DNA of 64,000 nt from Solanum dulcamara (taxonomy: Eukaryota > Streptophyta > Magnoliopsida > Solanales > Solanaceae): positions 34,028,501-34,092,500 of the forward strand of contig NC_077243.1 of NCBI RefSeq assembly GCF_947179165.1, written 5' to 3'. A model generated the notes under the pieces. That model ran no database searches. It saw nothing but the letters and a program-made list of their open reading frames with translations, and had not been told where the DNA came from. Each line of letters begins with the position of its first letter. The stretch's first letter is position 1. This document shows positions 9,873-20,889 of this stretch, in pieces. The translations under genes and the position numbers were made by a program.

Positions 9873-12203
9873 TGTAACACCCCCTAAAAACGTTGTATAT
9901 AATGTTTCAAATCTCGATGAAAATAATATCGCTTCTGTATTTTGGGCATAATTTTTAATAGGATGATCCAAAGTAGGTAATTCAAATTTTTGAATAACTC
10001 AAACATCATTACCTACAATTTTTGTGAGACCATCTTTTAAGTTTCAGAGGTTAAGTAGGTCAAATAAATTAATTATTGCAAGACATCGTGTTGTGATGAA
10101 AAGGAGTATTTGTAGAAGAAAAATTATTTATCACTGCAGGATGCTCCAAATCAGTTGATACTTGAATGAAATGAAATTAGAATTCTATAGAAACAATTTA
10201 TATGAGACACAAAATCCTAATGAGGAAGTTATCTTTTTCGAACGCCGCTCCAAAAAGGGTATTCCGTTAAAAAGAGGGTTCATCTCACCAACCATGGAAA
10301 GATCTAGATCCATTTGACATCACCCATGACATCAATTGTCCTCCATTTGATGTCACCCATGACATCACAATCTTTCATTAAATTTTCAAATTTTTCTTTA
10401 TAATTATTTTAATTATTGTTAGGTCCCTCCGTTACATCTATAAATACCCACCTTATTTCAATATTTTATTCATCAAGCTTTCTCAAGCAACTCCTCTCTA
10501 TACACTCCATTACTCATTTTCAAAATATAGTTTTAGTTCTTAGTAGTGTAAAAATACTATTTCGGTGATTCATATACTTGGATAGTACACAAAATGCTTC
10601 GGCGAGGAGAAAATGCTAGGATTAAAGAGTGTTTATTAAGTCTTTCGATTCTAAGTAAAGCTTTGGATCTCAAGTATGTAAGGCTTCAATGAGAGTATTC
10701 CTTCCACTCTCATACCTAAATTAGTTTGATTATATAATAAATTATGGTTATTTTATTTAAGCTTTACTCTAAGGTATATGGGTGTTTATCCATGGGTTCT
10801 TCCACCCACAGAGTCTAAAACTCTTTCAACTAAATCTCTTGATTTCAAAAAAAAACATTCTTATAGTAATTCTTATTTCTACTTAATAGTCTGAATCATG
10901 GTTAAACTAATGATTATTGGTGTATTTTGATGCAAAATAATTTCATATGTATGAAATGATGGTTTTTAAGTATTTTTCTCTATTTAGCTCTTTAAAGGTT
11001 CTTGAAATTCATGGTGGTTGTTTAAAAAATGATTTTTAATTAATAAATTTCAAATTATTTATGCATAATTTCATTTACATACATGTTTGAAAGTTGAAGT
11101 GATTTAAACCCATAGTTTTACTATATTTTTAATGAAGTTTGACTTGAAAGCTTTGACTTCAAATAAATGTTTATGAATGCAATGTCTATGATCAAAAGGG
11201 AGTCTTATGAAATAAAAGAATGATGAAATGTTATGAATGATTGATTCTTTATGCTATAAGGACAATTCTTGCATATTTGAATCACTAAAGGTTTTAATGA
11301 GCTATTCCACCGAATGTGATGTTTTGAATACTCAAGCTATATACTATGACTATTCTAAAGTATTAAACTATTTTCTGGATTGACATAGCACCGAATGGGG
11401 CATTGAGGTGGGATTTGGTAAAGGAATCTTAGTAGCAACCCCTTGTCTCATTAACTATGTGCCAACATAGGAGCTCTTGTAGGCTTAAGCTAATGGATTC
11501 ATGAAAGCCCTTAAAGTTAAAGTTAAAGAAATGAATAAAGTTGATGGAGTTCTACCCGGAAAGTAGTCTCCCCGGCCAACGTAGGGGGTTATATTTGATT
11601 TCATATAATAGTTCGCATGGTCTTAAATGTTGGTTATGGTCATTTTTCCACAAAATGAATATTTTAACGGATATCTATATAATTGATTATGCATGTATTG
11701 CATCATGTTTCATATTACATAAATGTTTTAATGTTTCCTCAATGTTCATGCATGCTTACATACTTAGTACATTCAAAGTACTAATGCATACTCTTTTGCC
11801 TACATGATATCATCATGTAGGGACCGGTGCTCCTCCTCGTTCTCCTCCACGTGGCTAGTTGAGATTTCGTTTGAAGACTACTTTTGGTAAGTTCCCATAT
11901 TCCAAGAACAATACTCCTTTATCTTTCTAGCTTATGATATGTTGAGATCTTTAGATACTTACTATGGTATTTCTTTCTATTATGATTGAGGGTGAGCTAG
12001 GTACTTGTATTAACCCCGTTAAATCTAAAAATTAGAGGTATTGTTGGACATAAGTAAGTTGAAGATTTACTATTGTTATTTCTTCTTGTTATTTATTGTC
12101 ATTACCTATGAAAGGCTAAACAAATGCTAAGAGGCTTGTTTGAGGTACTTTCGAGTTCCTCATTCGCCCTGTTATATCTAGGCTCTAGGCTTGGGCCGTG
12201 ACA
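9873..12203 (+). mobile_element. Solo LTR (Ty3/gypsy type) inside LINE1 ORF1
   Basis: It starts TGTAACACCCCC and ends GGCCGTGACA, with a perfect 5-bp CACAT duplication on both sides and no internal gypsy domain. The ORF1 frame resumes after it. Length is 2331 bp. It includes a TATA box at 10439 and motifs shared with the GypsyA LTR body ('tatttttcc', 'catgtagggaccgg' versus 'tctgtaggggcgg'). Solo LTRs arise by recombination between the two LTRs of a full element. The open frame at 11541-11807 is not considered real. Confidence 0.88.
10439..10446 (+). promoter_or_regulatory. TATA box of the solo LTR
   Basis: TATAAATA in the context 'acatctataaatacccacc', followed by a C/T-rich leader, the normal appearance of a plant LTR core promoter. 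Confidence 0.55.
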
Positions 12204-12208
12204 CACAT
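12204..12208. repeat. Solo-LTR target-site duplication, right copy
   Basis: CACAT, identical to 9868-9872. Confidence 0.85.
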
Positions 12209-13204
12209 AGTCCTAAAAGGCAGGTTGTCAAAGAAAATGACAAGCAGCAGGAGAGAAGGCAAGATCAGCTACCAAATAAGAGACAAAATAATAGTGCTAG
12301 AGTCAGAATTGACTCAAAGACTACAATGCATACTAATGAATGCAATACTCTAGAAGGAAGAATTTCAAGTATTGACTAAATGCTCCCAATCCCCTATGGC
12401 TCCCCCAGATATCTTAATTGTGATATATTGAATGTTGCTGCTGATGTAGTTGATGGAGGTGAGGTTGGGAGATTACAGTAGGAACCATCTAACATGCAGG
12501 AAAAGGATACCAAGGGAGAGGGGATGTTCCTTTGGTTGACCATAGGAAAGACCTCTTAGCCCCTACTACCACTGTACCTGATATCAATACATAGGACCAG
12601 AGCTTTGAACCATAAGAAAAGTTGCAGGTTATTAACACTATAAATGGTGATCCTCCTAACAATAGTATGAAAAAGCAGGTTGAAAATCCTAGGTACTGAA
12701 CAATAAAACTACATTGTCTTTGAGTAAAAGGAAAAGAGATGCTATGAAGAAAAGACAGGCTAAGGAAGCAGTAAAAAAATAAATTTTCAAAGAAAAGAAT
12801 GAGTTATGTCCTAGTTGAGGAACAAAAAGGAATTCATGCTACCCCTATACGAATGTAAGACATCTCCACTGATGTTTGTGTGTTGAATAAAAAGGCTATT
12901 TCTGAGGATATAATGGATGAATAAAGGGTGACACATTCTGAAGATGAAATGGATCCTGATCAACTTGAATGAAGAAACTCAGAATGAGGAAGAAGAGACT
13001 AGTACCCATCTTCTCAAAGCCTTTGGTGCTACTGCCAACACTGATTGCCAAGAGGAAATTTAGAAAGCTCCTAATAAAAATGACTTATCTCCTAGGGGCC
13101 AAAGAGAAAGGAAAAAGAAACCTAAGGAGGATACCACCAGCAAGTCTGATAATGCTGCCACCAGGAAGAGCAACAACACTAGATCTAAATATCAAAAAGT
13201 ATGA
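12209..13204 (+). pseudogene. LINE1 ORF1, C-terminal part
   Basis: ORF1 continues after the solo LTR. It holds a lysine/arginine-rich segment (KRKRDAMKKRQAKEA at about 12729-12773) that corresponds to a similar basic segment in LINE2 and may be a nuclear-localisation or nucleic-acid-binding tail. Near the end, the motif S-P-R-G-Q-R matches S-P-R-G in LINE2. The frame ends in TGA at 13202-13204, which overlaps the ATG of ORF2 (ATGATG at 13201). Several stops and a shift interrupt it. Confidence 0.6.
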
Positions 13205-14060
13205 TGATCAACACAATCTCTTGAATGCTAAAAGTATTGACACCCAAGGTGTTCTAGAAAAACTCCAAAAATTCAAGAATTATCGCAAGATTTCCATGAT
13301 TGCAATTCTTGATCCTTTTGCCGATAAATCTCAGCTCGATTTCAACAGGATTCAACTTAGAATGGACAGGGCCACTCATAATTCCAACAATAAGATTTGG
13401 TTATTTTGGAACCAAGATATGGACTATAGTATCTTGGATCAGGATGAACAACAAATTACTTGTGAGGTTAAACACACAGCTTGTTCAACCATTTATTACA
13501 TAACCTTTGTTTATGCTAAGTGTAAGGACCAGTTAAGAAGGGACCTGTGGGAAAAAACTGTTACATTTTTCAGACATGCACAAGCCTTGGTGTACCATTG
13601 GGGATTCAACGTGATTACTAAGGTAGAAGAAAAGAATGGGGGCCTTCCTTACAATATGAACAAAAGCTTTGAGTTTATAAGTATAATTGAATCTCATGGA
13701 CTCATTGACTTTGGGTTCCATGGCCAAATATTTAGATGGTGCAATCATAGGGACAATGATGCTAGAAGTTGAAAAAGGTTAGATAGAGTTATGATTAATG
13801 ACAGGTGGCTGGAAATGATTCCTATGACTACCATATATCATCTTACCTCTATAGGTTCGGACCATTGCCCCCTCCTAATGAAATGTAAATATAGAAATAC
13901 CAACCCAATCAAATACTTCAAGTTACTTCATTGTTGGGTTGACAATGAGAATTTCTTAGAAACTGTAAAAGCTTGCTGGAAAAGACCTATGGAAGGAACT
14001 CCTATGAGGATATTTCATCAGAAGCTGAAGAGGGTTGCTCAAACTCTTAGTAACTAGTCG
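13201..14060 (+). pseudogene. LINE1 ORF2: APE-type endonuclease domain
   Basis: The endonuclease nicks target DNA to prime reverse transcription. The frame begins at ATGATG, overlapping the ORF1 stop. A missing G near 13222 shifts the frame within the expected S-W-N-V-R-G motif. Downstream, D-P-F replaces the E-P-F seen in LINE2 (the acidic metal-binding position), T-F-V-Y-A-K-C-K is intact, R-L-D-R-V-M-I-N-D-R-W follows a stop at 13770, and the G-S-D-H-C-P-L-L motif with its Asp-His pair is intact at about 13855-13878. The broken N-terminus and frame breaks make it inactive. Confidence 0.75.
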
Positions 14061-14255
14061 AGGTAACAATATAGAGACATTTTTGAATCTATAAAAGAGT
14101 TTGAATAAAAGGTTAGTCAAGCTGAGAGGACATTATTAATGACAACACTAAAAGCACTAGAACCAAGCTTAATTAGGTGAATGCCCAATATATCAGATAT
14201 CTAAAGATTTAGCAGTTAATCCTCAAACAAAAATATCAACTGCAATAGTTCAAGG

Positions 14256-15720
14256 ATGGGGATATTTTATGCTATCATTAGAGGTAAGAGAAGGAGGCTG
14301 TATATTCACAAGATCACTAATGAGGAAGAAAATATTATTCAAGAAGATGTCAATATTGCTAAAGCTGTCTGCTCTCATTTTGAGAAACGTTTTACTGAAA
14401 AAAAGGAAAGAATCAATGAAGAAGTGCTAAACTATATTCCTAGGTTGATCAATGACCAACATAACCAAATTTTGCAAGACATGCCTACTAAAGATGAGGT
14501 AAAAAGGTGGTATTCTCTAAGAGTACTGTGCCTGCTGCTGGATCAGATGGAATGAATGGCAAATTTTTTCATTCATGCTAGGATATTATCAGGAAGGATT
14601 TACTAAAGATGGTTCAGTATTTCTTTTATGGCCATACAATTCCAAAGTTTATATCTCATGCTTATTTGGTATTACTCTCAAAAGTAGACCATCCTAATAA
14701 ATTAACTGAATTAAGACCTATATCCCTTAGCAATTTTACTAGTAAAGTCCTCTATAAATTGTTGTGTCTCAGACTAGCTCCAATTCTTCCTACCCTTATT
14801 TCAAAGAACCAATCTGGCTTTGTTCGAGGCAGAAGCATTTAAGAGAATATCATGTTAGCCTAGGAAATTATTCATGGCATTAAGAGATCTAAGATGAGGG
14901 ACAATTTGGTCATTAAACTTGATATGGCCAAAGCCTATAACAGGGTATCTTGGTCCTTTATATGCTTAGTTATGAGAAATATGGGTTTTGGAAAAATGTT
15001 TATTAACATGGTATGGAGGACCATGTCCAATAATTGGTATTCTGTCATCATAAATGGGAGTAGGCATGGGTTATTTTACTCTACAAGGGGCCTTATGCAA
15101 GGAGACCTCCTATCTCCTACTCTTTTCATCCTTGGAGATGAAGTATTATCTAGAATGCTCAACAGTCTTCACCAGCACTATATGTACAGAGGTTTGTTTA
15201 TAGAGAAGACGGGTCCCCAGATCAACCACTTAAGTTTTGCTGATGACATAATCATCTTCACTTCAACTTACAAATACTCTTTGAAGCTGATTATGAGAAA
15301 TCTGCAAGTTTATGAAACCACCTCTGGACAACTTATCAACATGGAGAAAAATCAGTTTCTAATCCCCTTAAATACACCCTTTGATGTTATTGATAGGGTA
15401 TCTACTACAACTGGCTCTAAGTGTACCAATGGCCCTATTACTTATCTGGGGTGTCCTTTTTATATTAGAAGACAAAGGATCATATATTTCACTAGTGTGG
15501 TAAGAAAGGTCCTTTCTAGAATCAAGGGATGGAAAACTAAGTTTTTGAGTTATGGGGACAGAGTTACACTTGTGAAATATGTCCTCCAATCTCTTCCTAT
15601 TCATCTTATATCTGCTATAACCCCTACCACCACAACTTTCAAATAGATTAAATCTCTCATTGCTGATTTTTTATTAGGAAGGAATAATGAAAAAAGAAAA
15701 TATCACTGGGCTTCTTGGGA
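14256..15720 (+). pseudogene. LINE1 ORF2: reverse transcriptase domain
   Basis: Fragments in three frames cover fingers, palm and thumb. Visible motifs are 'LRPISLSNFTSKVLYKLL', 'NQSGFVRGRSI', 'IKLDMAKAYNRVSWSF' (the usual KAYDRV Asp is Asn here), 'TRGLMQGDLLSPTLFIL' and an intact F-A-D-D box at 15236-15247. Compared with LINE2, the stop at 14861 is TAG for CAG. The zinc-finger linker continues downstream. It would copy LINE RNA by target-primed reverse transcription. Stops at 14840, 14861 and 15646 and frameshifts destroy it. Confidence 0.8.
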
Positions 15721-16079
15721 GACTCTCAGTTTTCCTTAGGATGGGGAGGGTATAGGAGTGAAGAACTTTAGTGATGTGTGTCTTGCATTACTGCATAAGC
15801 AATGGTGGATATTTAGATAAAAAAGACTTCCTGAGGGGATTTTCCCAAAGCTAAATACTATCAAAGAGCTTATCCTGTCATAAAGAAATAGGACACTGGT
15901 CAATCCCTCATGTGAAAGCATATGATGGGTAATAAAATTGATATGGATCCTCATATTTAGTGGTCCATCAATTAAAGTACTTGTAGCGTTTGGTGAGATG
16001 ATTGGCTTGGGATTGAACCCTTAGCTAATTATAATGATTACCTTCCTCGACTCAACAACATAATTGTCTCTAAGTTCTT

Positions 16080-17390
16080 GACTAATGGGGTGTGGAATAA
16101 AGAAATAGTGAGACAACATGCTCCTCAGCATCTAGTTCAGAAAATCCTTAGCACCAACTTCAAGTATCAACTTGGAGTTCAAGACTTGGCTTGCTAGAAA
16201 CTAAACCCTGATGGTAAATTTTCTTATGCTTCAGCTTGGAACCAAATGAGAAAGAAAAAGGTGAAGGCTTTGTCTGACACTATTATGTGGAACAAGAACA
16301 TACATTTTAAGGTGTCCTTTCTGATTTGGAGGTCTCTTAGATATAAGCTCCCCACAAATGAAAGAATTGTTTCTTTTTGCCACGAACCTGCTCATTGTTC
16401 CTGCTGCTACAGGCTTGGGTGGGACAATATTGATCATATTTTCATTTCTAGGCACTTTGCTAAGCATGTATGGAGTTATTTTTCTGATTTTTGGTGAATC
16501 CCCCATAGTACCAGGTCTATGAAACATATTATGATGAACTGGTGGCTATCAAAATCAAGGAATGAAGTTCACAAACTCATGTTAATGGCTACTCCTATGT
16601 TTATTTATTAGAATCTATGGAAGAATAGGTGTGTTAGCAAGTATGGGGGCAAGAAATCAATTACCATTAGAGTCAAATTTACCATTATTAAGGAGCTTTA
16701 CATGCTGATTTTTACAGCGTTCACATATATCAATTAGCCAAGTGACTGGAAAGAATTATTGTCCATGGTAGAAAGTTGTACACATGACATAAAGATCATT
16801 CAAGTTAACTGGCACAAACCTCCTTATTCTCTAGTTAAATTAAACACTGATGGGAGTTGCTTAGACAATCTGGGAAGAATAGGTGCATGGGGTATTTTAA
16901 GAGTCCACAAAGGTAAACTTATTTATGCCTTTGCTACTCCTTTAGGAATTGGTGCTAACAATCAGGCAGAGGTGCAAGCAGCTGTGATTGGACTGACTTG
17001 GTGCATCCAGCTTGGGTATAGTAGGGTTATATTGGAGGTCGACTCTAAGCTTCTGATTAGATGGCCAAGACAGGAGATCAATCCACCATGGACTCTTAGC
17101 AAGCATATTATAGAACTCCAGGATCTGATCATTATGCTGGACCATTTTCAGTGTAAATATGTGTTCAGAGAGGCCAACTTTCCTGTAGATACTCTCTCTA
17201 AATATAGTCACAAGGTTGCTAATATCCATTAGTTCTACAGCCTCCAACAACTACCAAAAGAGACTAGAGGCTACTACACTTTGGACAAACTTGGTATGAT
17301 ATGTTTCAGAAGGACAAAGATGAAGAGGATCAAAAAACTCTATGACAAGCTGAACCTTTGGGCTTCTGTTATGGTACACATGAAGTTGGG
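16080..17390 (+). pseudogene. LINE1 ORF2: zf-RVT and plant-type RNase H domains
   Basis: 16246-16497 has the zf-RVT signature: 'FLIWRSLRYKLPTNERI' followed by H-C-S-C-C-Y and D-H-I-F. 16759-17232 is an open RNase H (RVT_3) domain: K-L-N-T-D-G-S with the first Asp, Q-A-E with the Glu, E-V-D-S-K-L-L with the second Asp, and P-V-D-T-L-S at the end. The four acidic positions look intact. RNase H in L1-like LINEs removes the RNA strand and is known from several plant L1 lineages. A conserved basic tail (RTKMKRIKKL) follows. Upstream stops isolate it from RT. Confidence 0.75.
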
Positions 17391-17829
17391 AAGACCATTT
17401 TTTCCTTTGCATGCACTCTCAATTCATAGAGCTTAGAAGATCCTTTTTACCTTATTTTGTATACTTGTTCTTTTTCAATTTAGCTATGGCTTCTTGTCAA
17501 GTTATAGCTTACTTGAATAGGACTAGTGTAGGTTCTTTTCTTTTATTATTCTTGTAAATGGAGAGTCTCCCTTATTTATATTTTCTTAGTCACTTTGTAT
17601 CGAGAGGAGTCCTCTCACTTAGGTGCATAGTTACTAGGTTTACATTTTTATAGTATTGTGGATAAGTCGACTAACCTACTATGAACTATCATAGGATCGG
17701 AGGTAAGGTTTATGTCCTCCTCCTTGTACTTTTTGTGTTTATTTATATTAAGGCTTGGGGGTGTGTGGCTTAACCCCTGACTTCCACGAGGGGTAAGATC
17801 TTTAGGTTAGGTTAGTTTAATAAAAAACA

Positions 17830-17843
17830 AAACCTCTATAACT
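17830..17843. repeat. LINE1 target-site duplication, right copy
   Basis: AAACCTCTATAACT directly after the A-rich tail; identical to 7394-7407. Confidence 0.8.
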
Positions 17844-17991
17844 CAAAATCTCACTCAAATCACAACATTTTAAGAATTTACCTAAACCAACCACACAAAC
17901 CAATAGATTAAAACCCGGAGAAACTAACGGGAGAAGTAAAATGATAATTTCTCAAGAACTTTCAAAAATGTCCATTAAGGTCATTAGATCA
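17844..17991 (-). mobile_element. GypsyB LTR, proximal part
   Basis: On the minus strand the LTR begins at about 17991 (TGATCTAATGACC) just after a pol 3' relic, runs to 17844, is cut by LINE1 and resumes at 7393. The start is judged by its position 16 bases after the conserved hairpin. Confidence 0.5.
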
Positions 17992-18025
17992 TTCACCACT
18001 AAAAATAATGTTCGTCCTCGAACAT
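17992..18025 (-). other. GypsyB pol 3' end with hairpin before the LTR
   Basis: 18008-18025 is a perfect 7-bp stem (ATGTTCG/CGAACAT) with a TCCT loop on the plus strand (AGGA in element sense). It corresponds to 4426-4443 in GypsyD, with two stem pairs changed on both sides. The bases between it and the LTR are A/G-rich in element sense. Confidence 0.5.
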
Positions 18026-19523
18026 AAGACAAAGAAAAGTACCTGGAGTCTTAAAAAGTTGAGCGTACAACACCCGCATATCAGACTCTAATTCTCGAGT
18101 CTTCTCCTCAATAGGATGATGTTGCCACTTTACCTTAACTGAAGCGATCTCCTTGTCCTTGAGCCTATGTAGCTACCTGTCTAGAATAATGATCGGCTCC
18201 TCCTGGTAATTCAAATCCGAATCCAACTCCACTGCATCATAAGTAATCACATAGGACTTATTCGGGATATACTTAAGAAGCATGGAGATATGAAACACCG
18301 GATGGACATCTGACAATCTAAGAGGAAAGGCCAACTCATAAGCCACCCCACCCACTCTCATCGGAATCTCAAACGGGCCAAAAAACCTCGGGCTAAGCTT
18401 GCCTTCTTCATAAATCTCATTACACCTTTCATGTGTGATATCTTAAGCCACACTCGATAAACCACTATGAACTTTAAGGGGTGGACCCTCTTGTCCGCAC
18501 AACTCTAGTGACGACTTCGGACTGTTAATAGTTGACTCTGAATCAAGCGTACCCACTCCATAACATTCCTGAGTAAATCAGTATCCAATGCATCCACTAC
18601 AACTAAATCAAACCACCCAATTGGTGGTCAGCACCTATGACCATACAATGCCTCAAACGGCGCTATCTGAATGCTTGAGTGATAATTATTATTATAGGCA
18701 AAATCCGCTAAGAGCAAGTGTTAGTCCCATCGGGCACCAAAATCAATCACACAAGCTCGAAGCATATCCTCTAACACCTGAATAATCTACTCGGACTGGC
18801 CATCAGTCTAGGGATGAAATGCTGAACTTATTTCAAACCATGGTGTAATGCCTCCCAAAAGTAAGAAGTAAACACCGAACCCTGATCCTACATAATAGAG
18901 ATAGACACCCCATTCCACCTAACAATCTCACGAAGGTAGATCCTAGTTAACTGCTTTGCATTGTAGCTAGTCTTCATCGAAAGAAAATGAGCTGATTTAG
19001 TCAATCGATCCACAATCACCCAAATAGAATTATACTTACTTAATGCCTTAGGTAATCCAATCACAAAATCCATGGTGATGCACTTCCACTTCCACTCAGG
19101 AATGGACATCCTTTGCATAGGACCACTCGGTTTCTGATGCTCATACTTCACTTGTTGGCAATTTAGACACTTAGCCACAAAATCTACAATGTTTCTCTTA
19201 ATGCCACTTCACTAATAGTGTTGTTTCAAGTCATGAAACATCTTTGTCTCTCCTGGGTGAATGAAATACTTAGAACAATGAGCCTCCTCCAATATCATAC
19301 ATACCCAATCACCATCTTTGGGCAAACAAATGAAACCATTAATCATCAGAACTCCCTCCGGTTCAAGAGAGACTGATTTAGCTTTACCTCTCAACACTTT
19401 ATTCCAAATGCCCCTCAACTTGTCATCATCACATTGGTGTGCACAAATATGATTCATCAAAGTAGACCTAGCCTCCACAAAGGCCAAAATACTATGAGGT
19501 GCAGAAATATCAAGTCTAATCAA
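18026..19523 (-). pseudogene. GypsyB integrase and chromodomain-like C-terminus
   Basis: Integrase inserts the cDNA into the genome. On the minus strand: the zinc-binding region is visible as H-P-G-E-T-K-M-F-H-D-L-K followed by A-K-C-L-N-C-Q-Q-V-K; the core has 'MDFVIGLPKALSKYNSIWVI' with the first Asp, and 'IMxDQGSVFTS' around the second. The C-terminal piece at 18173-18361 has 'HPVFHISMLLKYIPNKSYVI' and 'EEPIIILDR', the pattern that leads into the chromodomain in Tekay/Del-like chromoviruses. Stops and shifts are frequent. The element lost gag, protease and RT upstream. Confidence 0.75.
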
Positions 19524-20090
19524 CTATCTAGACAATGATTGAACCTCCAAAGCCAAAGGCCTCTCATCCGCCTTAAGGAAGGCCAAACTACCTATGCTAG
19601 GTGTTTTGCGACTCAAGGCATTCGCTACCACATTAGCTTTGCCCGGATGATAAAGGATGGTGATGTCATAGTCTTTCAATAACTCCAACCACCTATGCTG
19701 CCTCATATTCAGATTTGTCTAAGAAAAGATACACTTAAGGCTATGGTGGTCGGTAAAGACCTCGCAATGCTCACCATAAAGGTAGTGCCTCCACAACTTC
19801 AGAACAGACACCGCCGCCACCAACTTCAAGTCGTGGGTAGGATAGTTCTTTTCATGGACCTTTAACTGTCGAGAAGAATAATCTATAACTTTACCTTTTT
19901 GCATCAATACACTACCTAAAACGATTGCCGAAGCATCACAAAATACAATAAAGGCCATCCCCTCCTTTGGTAAGGCTAAAATAGGTGTTGAAGTCAATAA
20001 CTCCTTGAGCTTTTGAAAGTTCGTCTCACACTCATCAGTCCACTGGAATGCCACGGTCTTTTGAGTTAGCCTAGTCAATGGGGCTGCAAT
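19524..20090 (-). pseudogene. GypsyB RT C-terminus and RNase H
   Basis: Two open pieces, 19719-20078 and 19524-19706, are separated by one stop. Motifs: '[18 protein letters not shown]' (RT connection), V-F-C-D-A-S (first catalytic Asp), '[20 protein letters not shown]' (usually D-L-E-L; the Glu position is Lys here), '[20 protein letters not shown]' with the Asp, then '[20 protein letters not shown]' and D/N-A-L-S-R. The element ends abruptly near 20090, next to the right copy of the 45-bp repeat. Confidence 0.8.
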
Positions 20091-20094
20091 AAGA

Positions 20095-20139
20095 TATTGG
20101 AGGAGTATTTTCTTAACGGTTTCATTGAAACCAATGTTA
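20095..20139. repeat. 45-bp direct repeat, right copy
   Basis: Matches 6421-6465 with one mismatch. It lies exactly where GypsyB homology ends. Confidence 0.85.
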
Positions 20140-20472
20140 AGGTAATAAAAAAAATAATGAATATCTTATTGATTTCGTTGTCATTTTACATATCGAAAAC
20201 TAATAAAGTGAATCAATGATACGCCAAATTGGATAAAACTAACCAATAAACGCCCTACATTACCACCACCACCCCTCCTTACAAATGGAATTTTTCAAAT
20301 GCAAATTCAAATTATGGACTTCAACGCGGGGTATAGATACGGCAGCTAAAAAAATAAGTAGGGCAATTTCACTAATATACAAATTTTACTTCATAACAAA
20401 ATGGAATAGAATACTCACGAAAACATTTACAATCTTCAAAATTATGCAAAAACAGAGGACAACTGTTTGTTG
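20140..20472. other. Downstream region of the small candidate gene
   Basis: AT-rich sequence, no repeat recognised. It could hold the 3' UTR of the minus-strand gene at 20473-20745. Confidence 0.3.
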
Positions 20473-20745
20473 TCAAGATGAAAAGACACCATTGCTAGCT
20501 GCAAGACTAACGTCACTCTGGGGCTGAAAAACTCTCTTCTGAATCATCATCTGAACAATCTTGATTTCACTACATCTCATATTTATTGTGGAAGAAGAAA
20601 AAGGAGACTCATAAAGATTTTGAGCCAAAGTTGAGAAATAAGAGAAAATTTCAATTTCTTCTTCTCCATCTGCAACACCAAATTTCCTTGAATTATTGAC
20701 CCTCCTTTCATATTCTTCTGCAACCAACATTGCTATTTCAGCCAT
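20473..20745 (-). CDS. Candidate small host gene, about 90 residues, function unknown
   Basis: A single open frame starts at the ATG at 20745 (M-A-E-I-A-M-L-V-A-E-E-Y-E-R-R) and ends at 20473. An upstream TTG-initiated extension exists, but the ATG is the better start. The product is acidic and helical at the start (likely coiled, with E-E-E-I-E-I-F-S-Y-F-S at about 26-36) and Ser-rich at the end. A TATA box (TATAAAAA) lies about 80 bp upstream, fitting a short-leader plant gene. It shows no retroelement signature and sits in a lower-copy stretch, so it may be real host coding sequence. I do not recognise the family, and it could be only the first exon. Confidence 0.45.
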   Translation of the reverse strand: MAEIAMLVAEEYERRVNNSRKFGVADGEEEIEIFSYFSTLAQNLYESPFSSSTINMRCSEIKIVQMMIQKRVFQPQSDVSLAASNGVFSS

Positions 20746-20821
20746 GACACTGAATAGGAACTTCAAAAATCCAAATTGTGTTTTAAGTTTTGTTGATAGG
20801 CTAAAATCTTGAGTTTTGACA

Positions 20822-20829
20822 TTTTTATA
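20822..20829 (-). promoter_or_regulatory. TATA box of the small candidate gene
   Basis: Minus strand CCTATAAAAATG, about 77 bp upstream of the ATG at 20745, in a normal plant core-promoter position. Confidence 0.4.
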
Positions 20830-20889
20830 GGAAAGACCAAAGAATAGGTTCGTACATAGTAATGGATAAGGTTCGTTTCCAATAACGTG

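Larger units (their letters stand above)
7408..17829 (+). mobile_element. LINE1: plant L1-type non-LTR retrotransposon, interrupted by a solo LTR
   Basis: The element is bounded by a 14-bp duplication, ends in an A-rich tail (TTTAATAAAAAAC) and encodes ORF1 (DUF4283 and a CCHC knuckle) and ORF2 (endonuclease, RT, zf-RVT, RNase H). Without the 2.3 kb solo LTR its own length is about 8.1 kb, matching LINE2 without its 1.1 kb block. Both LINEs share a 3' UTR of about 450 bp with 'tatacttgttctttttcaat' and 'aaggcttggggg' motifs. Many stops and frameshifts show it is dead. Confidence 0.85.
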
